Source: Leclercia sp. UBA7405
GTDB taxonomy: Bacteria; Pseudomonadota; Gammaproteobacteria; Enterobacterales; Enterobacteriaceae
Assembly: GCA_002469605.1 (NCBI GenBank)
Contig: DKMV01000353.1
Location: 337 to 7,715, forward strand
Direction: 5' to 3'
Length of the DNA: 7,379 nucleotides
Shown: one piece after another, positions 5,961 through 7,379 of the stretch
Position numbering within the stretch: the first letter of the stretch is position 1
How the letters are laid out: the number at the start of each line of letters is the position of its first letter
Notes under the pieces: model-generated
What the model saw: only the letters and a program-made list of their open reading frames with translations
Told to the model about the DNA's origin: nothing
Database searches by the model: none
Translations under genes and position numbers: made by a program

Positions 5961-6941
5961 TTAACGTCCGGCCTTTAAGAGTAGCCAGATAAACACCGGT
6001 GCGCCCAGCGTCGCGGTGACGACGCCAACCGGCAGTTCGGCGGCATTGAGCGCCAGCCGGGCAATAATATCGGCAATTAACAGCGTAGCGCCGCCAGTGA
6101 TGGCCGCGGCGGGCAACAGGAACCGGTGGTCGGTAATATTGGCCAGACGCAGCATATGGGGGATAACGAGGCCGATAAAGCCTATCGCCCCCGCCAGCGC
6201 CACGCTGACCCCCACCATCCAGCCGATGGCGATCACCAATACATTGCGCCAGAAGGTTAGCGGCAGCCCGAGCTGGCGGGCAGAGATCTCACCCAGCGTC
6301 AGCATGTTTAGCGGCGCGGCCTGCAGGCAGGCCCAGGCGATAACCGGTATCAGCAGCGCCATCAGCCAGCCCTGCCCCCAGTCGACGCCGCCAAAGCCGC
6401 CCATCATCCAGTACATCAGCTGGCGCAGGTCGAACGCGGTAGAAAAGTAGACCGCCCAGGTCATCAGGGCGCTACAGATAATCCCCAGCGCCACCCCGGC
6501 CAGCAGCAGCCGGCTTGAGGAGAGATGCCGGCGGGCAAAACGCAGCAGAATAGCGGTAATGACTAACGCCCCGGCGATGGCACAGAGGCTGAGCATAGGG
6601 CCTGACAGCGCCCCGCCGCCCAGCATGACCGCGGCGATCAGCCCGACGCCCGCGCCGTTAGATACGCCCAGCAACCCCGGCTCGGCCAGCGGGTTATCGA
6701 ACAGCGCCTGCATAATGGTGCCGCAGAGCGCCAGCGCGGCGCCCACCAGCACTACCGCCAGGGTGCGCGGGAGACGTATTTGCCAGATGTAGAGCCGTGC
6801 GGTGTCGCTAAACCAGGCGCCGGGCGCAATCCACTGTTCGCCCGCGCAGAGGCTCAGCCCCAGCGCAACGAGGAGCGCCAGCAGCAGGAGCAGAACTTTA
6901 CGCAGGTCGGAACGGTATTGATGACGGGCCAGGTCAGGCAT
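5961..6941 (-). CDS. btuC: Vitamin B12 import permease BtuC
   Basis: This FecCD-family permease forms the membrane dimer of the BtuCDF importer, moving B12 from the periplasmic BtuF protein to the cytoplasm. It is hydrophobic throughout, consistent with the ten membrane spans known for BtuC. Recognisable blocks are [71 protein letters not shown], the coupling-loop region [13 protein letters not shown], and [12 protein letters not shown]. The ATG at 6941 gives 326 residues and lines up with the E. coli start (MPDLARHQ against MLTLARQQ). An in-frame ATG at 6950 would add three residues; neither has a convincing binding site. It is first in the btuCED cluster, after the ihfA terminator, with only a weak candidate promoter (TAAACC/CATTAT at 6990-6962). 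I see no cobalamin riboswitch. Confidence 0.96.
   Translation of the reverse strand: MPDLARHQYRSDLRKVLLLLLALLVALGLSLCAGEQWIAPGAWFSDTARLYIWQIRLPRTLAVVLVGAALALCGTIMQALFDNPLAEPGLLGVSNGAGVGLIAAVMLGGGALSGPMLSLCAIAGALVITAILLRFARRHLSSSRLLLAGVALGIICSALMTWAVYFSTAFDLRQLMYWMMGGFGGVDWGQGWLMALLIPVIAWACLQAAPLNMLTLGEISARQLGLPLTFWRNVLVIAIGWMVGVSVALAGAIGFIGLVIPHMLRLANITDHRFLLPAAAITGGATLLIADIIARLALNAAELPVGVVTATLGAPVFIWLLLKAGR
6743..6750 (-). other. Chi octamer
   Basis: CCACCAGC on + is the E. coli Chi sequence GCTGGTGG on the - strand, inside btuC. It may be incidental. Confidence 0.5.
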
Positions 6942-7003
6942 GGGTATCATTTATCGAATGGATAATGTGTTTGATTTTACGGTGGGTTTACGGCAGCGCA
7001 AAG

Positions 7004-7030
7004 AAAAAAGGCCGCGTTAGCGGCCTTTTT
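7004..7030 (-). terminator. Intrinsic terminator after ihfA
   Basis: GGCCGC (7010-7015) and GCGGCC (7020-7025) form a GC stem around a 4-nt loop, flanked by A6 on one side and T5 on the other. On the - strand the stem is followed by TTTTTT, a classic rho-independent terminator 12 nt after the ihfA stop. The symmetry would also let it work on +. Confidence 0.9.
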
Positions 7031-7042
7031 AGTTAGATCATA

Positions 7043-7342
7043 TCACTCTGCTTTAGGCGAAGCGTTTTCGACACGGCTTTTTAACTTCTGGCCGGGTCTG
7101 AAGGTCACCACGCGGCGGGCTGTAATGGGAATATCTTCCCCCGTCTTCGGGTTACGGCCCGGACGTTGGTTTTTGTCTCGCAAATCAAAATTGCCAAAGC
7201 CGGAGAGTTTAACCTGCTCACCATTTTCCAGAGCACGACGGATCTCTTCGAAAAACAGCTCTACCAGCTCTTTGGCATCCCGTTTGCTAAGCCCAAGCTT
7301 ATCAAACAGATATTCTGACATTTCAGCTTTTGTAAGCGCCAT
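7043..7342 (-). CDS. ihfA: Integration host factor subunit alpha
   Basis: This 99-residue DNA-binding protein pairs with IhfB to bend DNA sharply at specific sites, acting in nucleoid structure, transcription, recombination and replication start. It appears nearly identical to E. coli IHF-alpha: the N-terminal helices [15 protein letters not shown], the [11 protein letters not shown] turn, and the beta-arm [13 protein letters not shown] with the intercalating Pro65. The C-terminus ENASPKAE differs slightly from the E. coli form I recall. GAGGGA (7351-7356) lies 8 nt before the ATG. ihfA starts 4 nt after the pheT stop, so it belongs to the pheST-ihfA operon; an internal promoter in pheT, known in E. 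coli, would lie outside this window. Confidence 0.98.
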   Translation of the reverse strand: MALTKAEMSEYLFDKLGLSKRDAKELVELFFEEIRRALENGEQVKLSGFGNFDLRDKNQRPGRNPKTGEDIPITARRVVTFRPGQKLKSRVENASPKAE

Positions 7343-7346
7343 AGGT

Positions 7347-7379
7347 TCAATCCCTCAATGATGCCTGGAATCGCTCTTT
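7347..7379 (-). CDS. pheT: Phenylalanine-tRNA ligase beta subunit, C-terminal end (partial)
   Basis: The last ten codons before the TGA at 7349-7347 read [10 protein letters not shown], which matches the C-terminus of enterobacterial PheT as I remember it. The rest of the gene lies beyond the window. The stop codon is 4 nt from the ihfA start, and the ihfA ribosome binding site lies inside these final codons, consistent with a joint transcript. Confidence 0.85.
   Translation of the reverse strand, partial: KERFQASLRD

Noticed and set aside
6942..7042. Cobalamin riboswitch before btuC
   Set aside because: The gap is too short and contains the ihfA terminator; no B12-box-like sequence is visible.

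Overview
This is an ordinary stretch of core chromosome from a member of the Enterobacteriaceae. Read along the + strand, the order is aroH, hemP (ydiE), selO (ydiU), ydiV, nlpC, btuD, btuE, btuC, ihfA and the end of pheT. As I recall it, this is the same order as in Escherichia coli K-12. IHF-alpha looks almost identical to the E. coli protein, while YdiV, HemP and the N-terminus of BtuC have diverged clearly. That suggests an enterobacterial genus other than Escherichia, perhaps in the Enterobacter/Lelliottia/Leclercia/Klebsiella area. The genus is inference; no search was run.

Layout: positions 1-1244 hold a TrpR-type operator and promoter, a leader, aroH and a terminator, all on +. Positions 1309-1569 hold a Fur-type operator over a promoter and the small gene hemP, also on +. 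Everything from 1589 to 7379 reads on the - strand. In transcription order this is the last codons of pheT, ihfA with its own terminator, then btuC-btuE-btuD with nlpC 74 bp further on, a 272-bp AT-rich gap, ydiV, and selO. hemP and selO converge with only 19 bp between their stop codons.

Functions: AroH is the tryptophan-sensitive entry enzyme of aromatic amino acid synthesis, and its gene carries a matching tryptophan-repressor operator. HemP is a small iron-regulated protein tied to haem uptake. BtuC and BtuD are the membrane and ATPase parts of the vitamin B12 importer, and BtuE is a thiol peroxidase encoded between them. NlpC is a lipoprotein cell-wall peptidase. YdiV is a degenerate EAL protein that blocks the flagellar master regulator FlhDC. 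SelO is a pseudokinase-fold AMP transferase. IHF-alpha is half of a DNA-bending protein.

I found no mobile element, phage gene, CRISPR array, tRNA, rRNA or new multi-gene system. The parts most worth a second look are non-coding or very small: the AT-rich ydiV leader with nine GGA motifs and repeated dyads, the hairpin with reversed T/A polarity just after nlpC, and a short reading frame that ends 8 nt before aroH.
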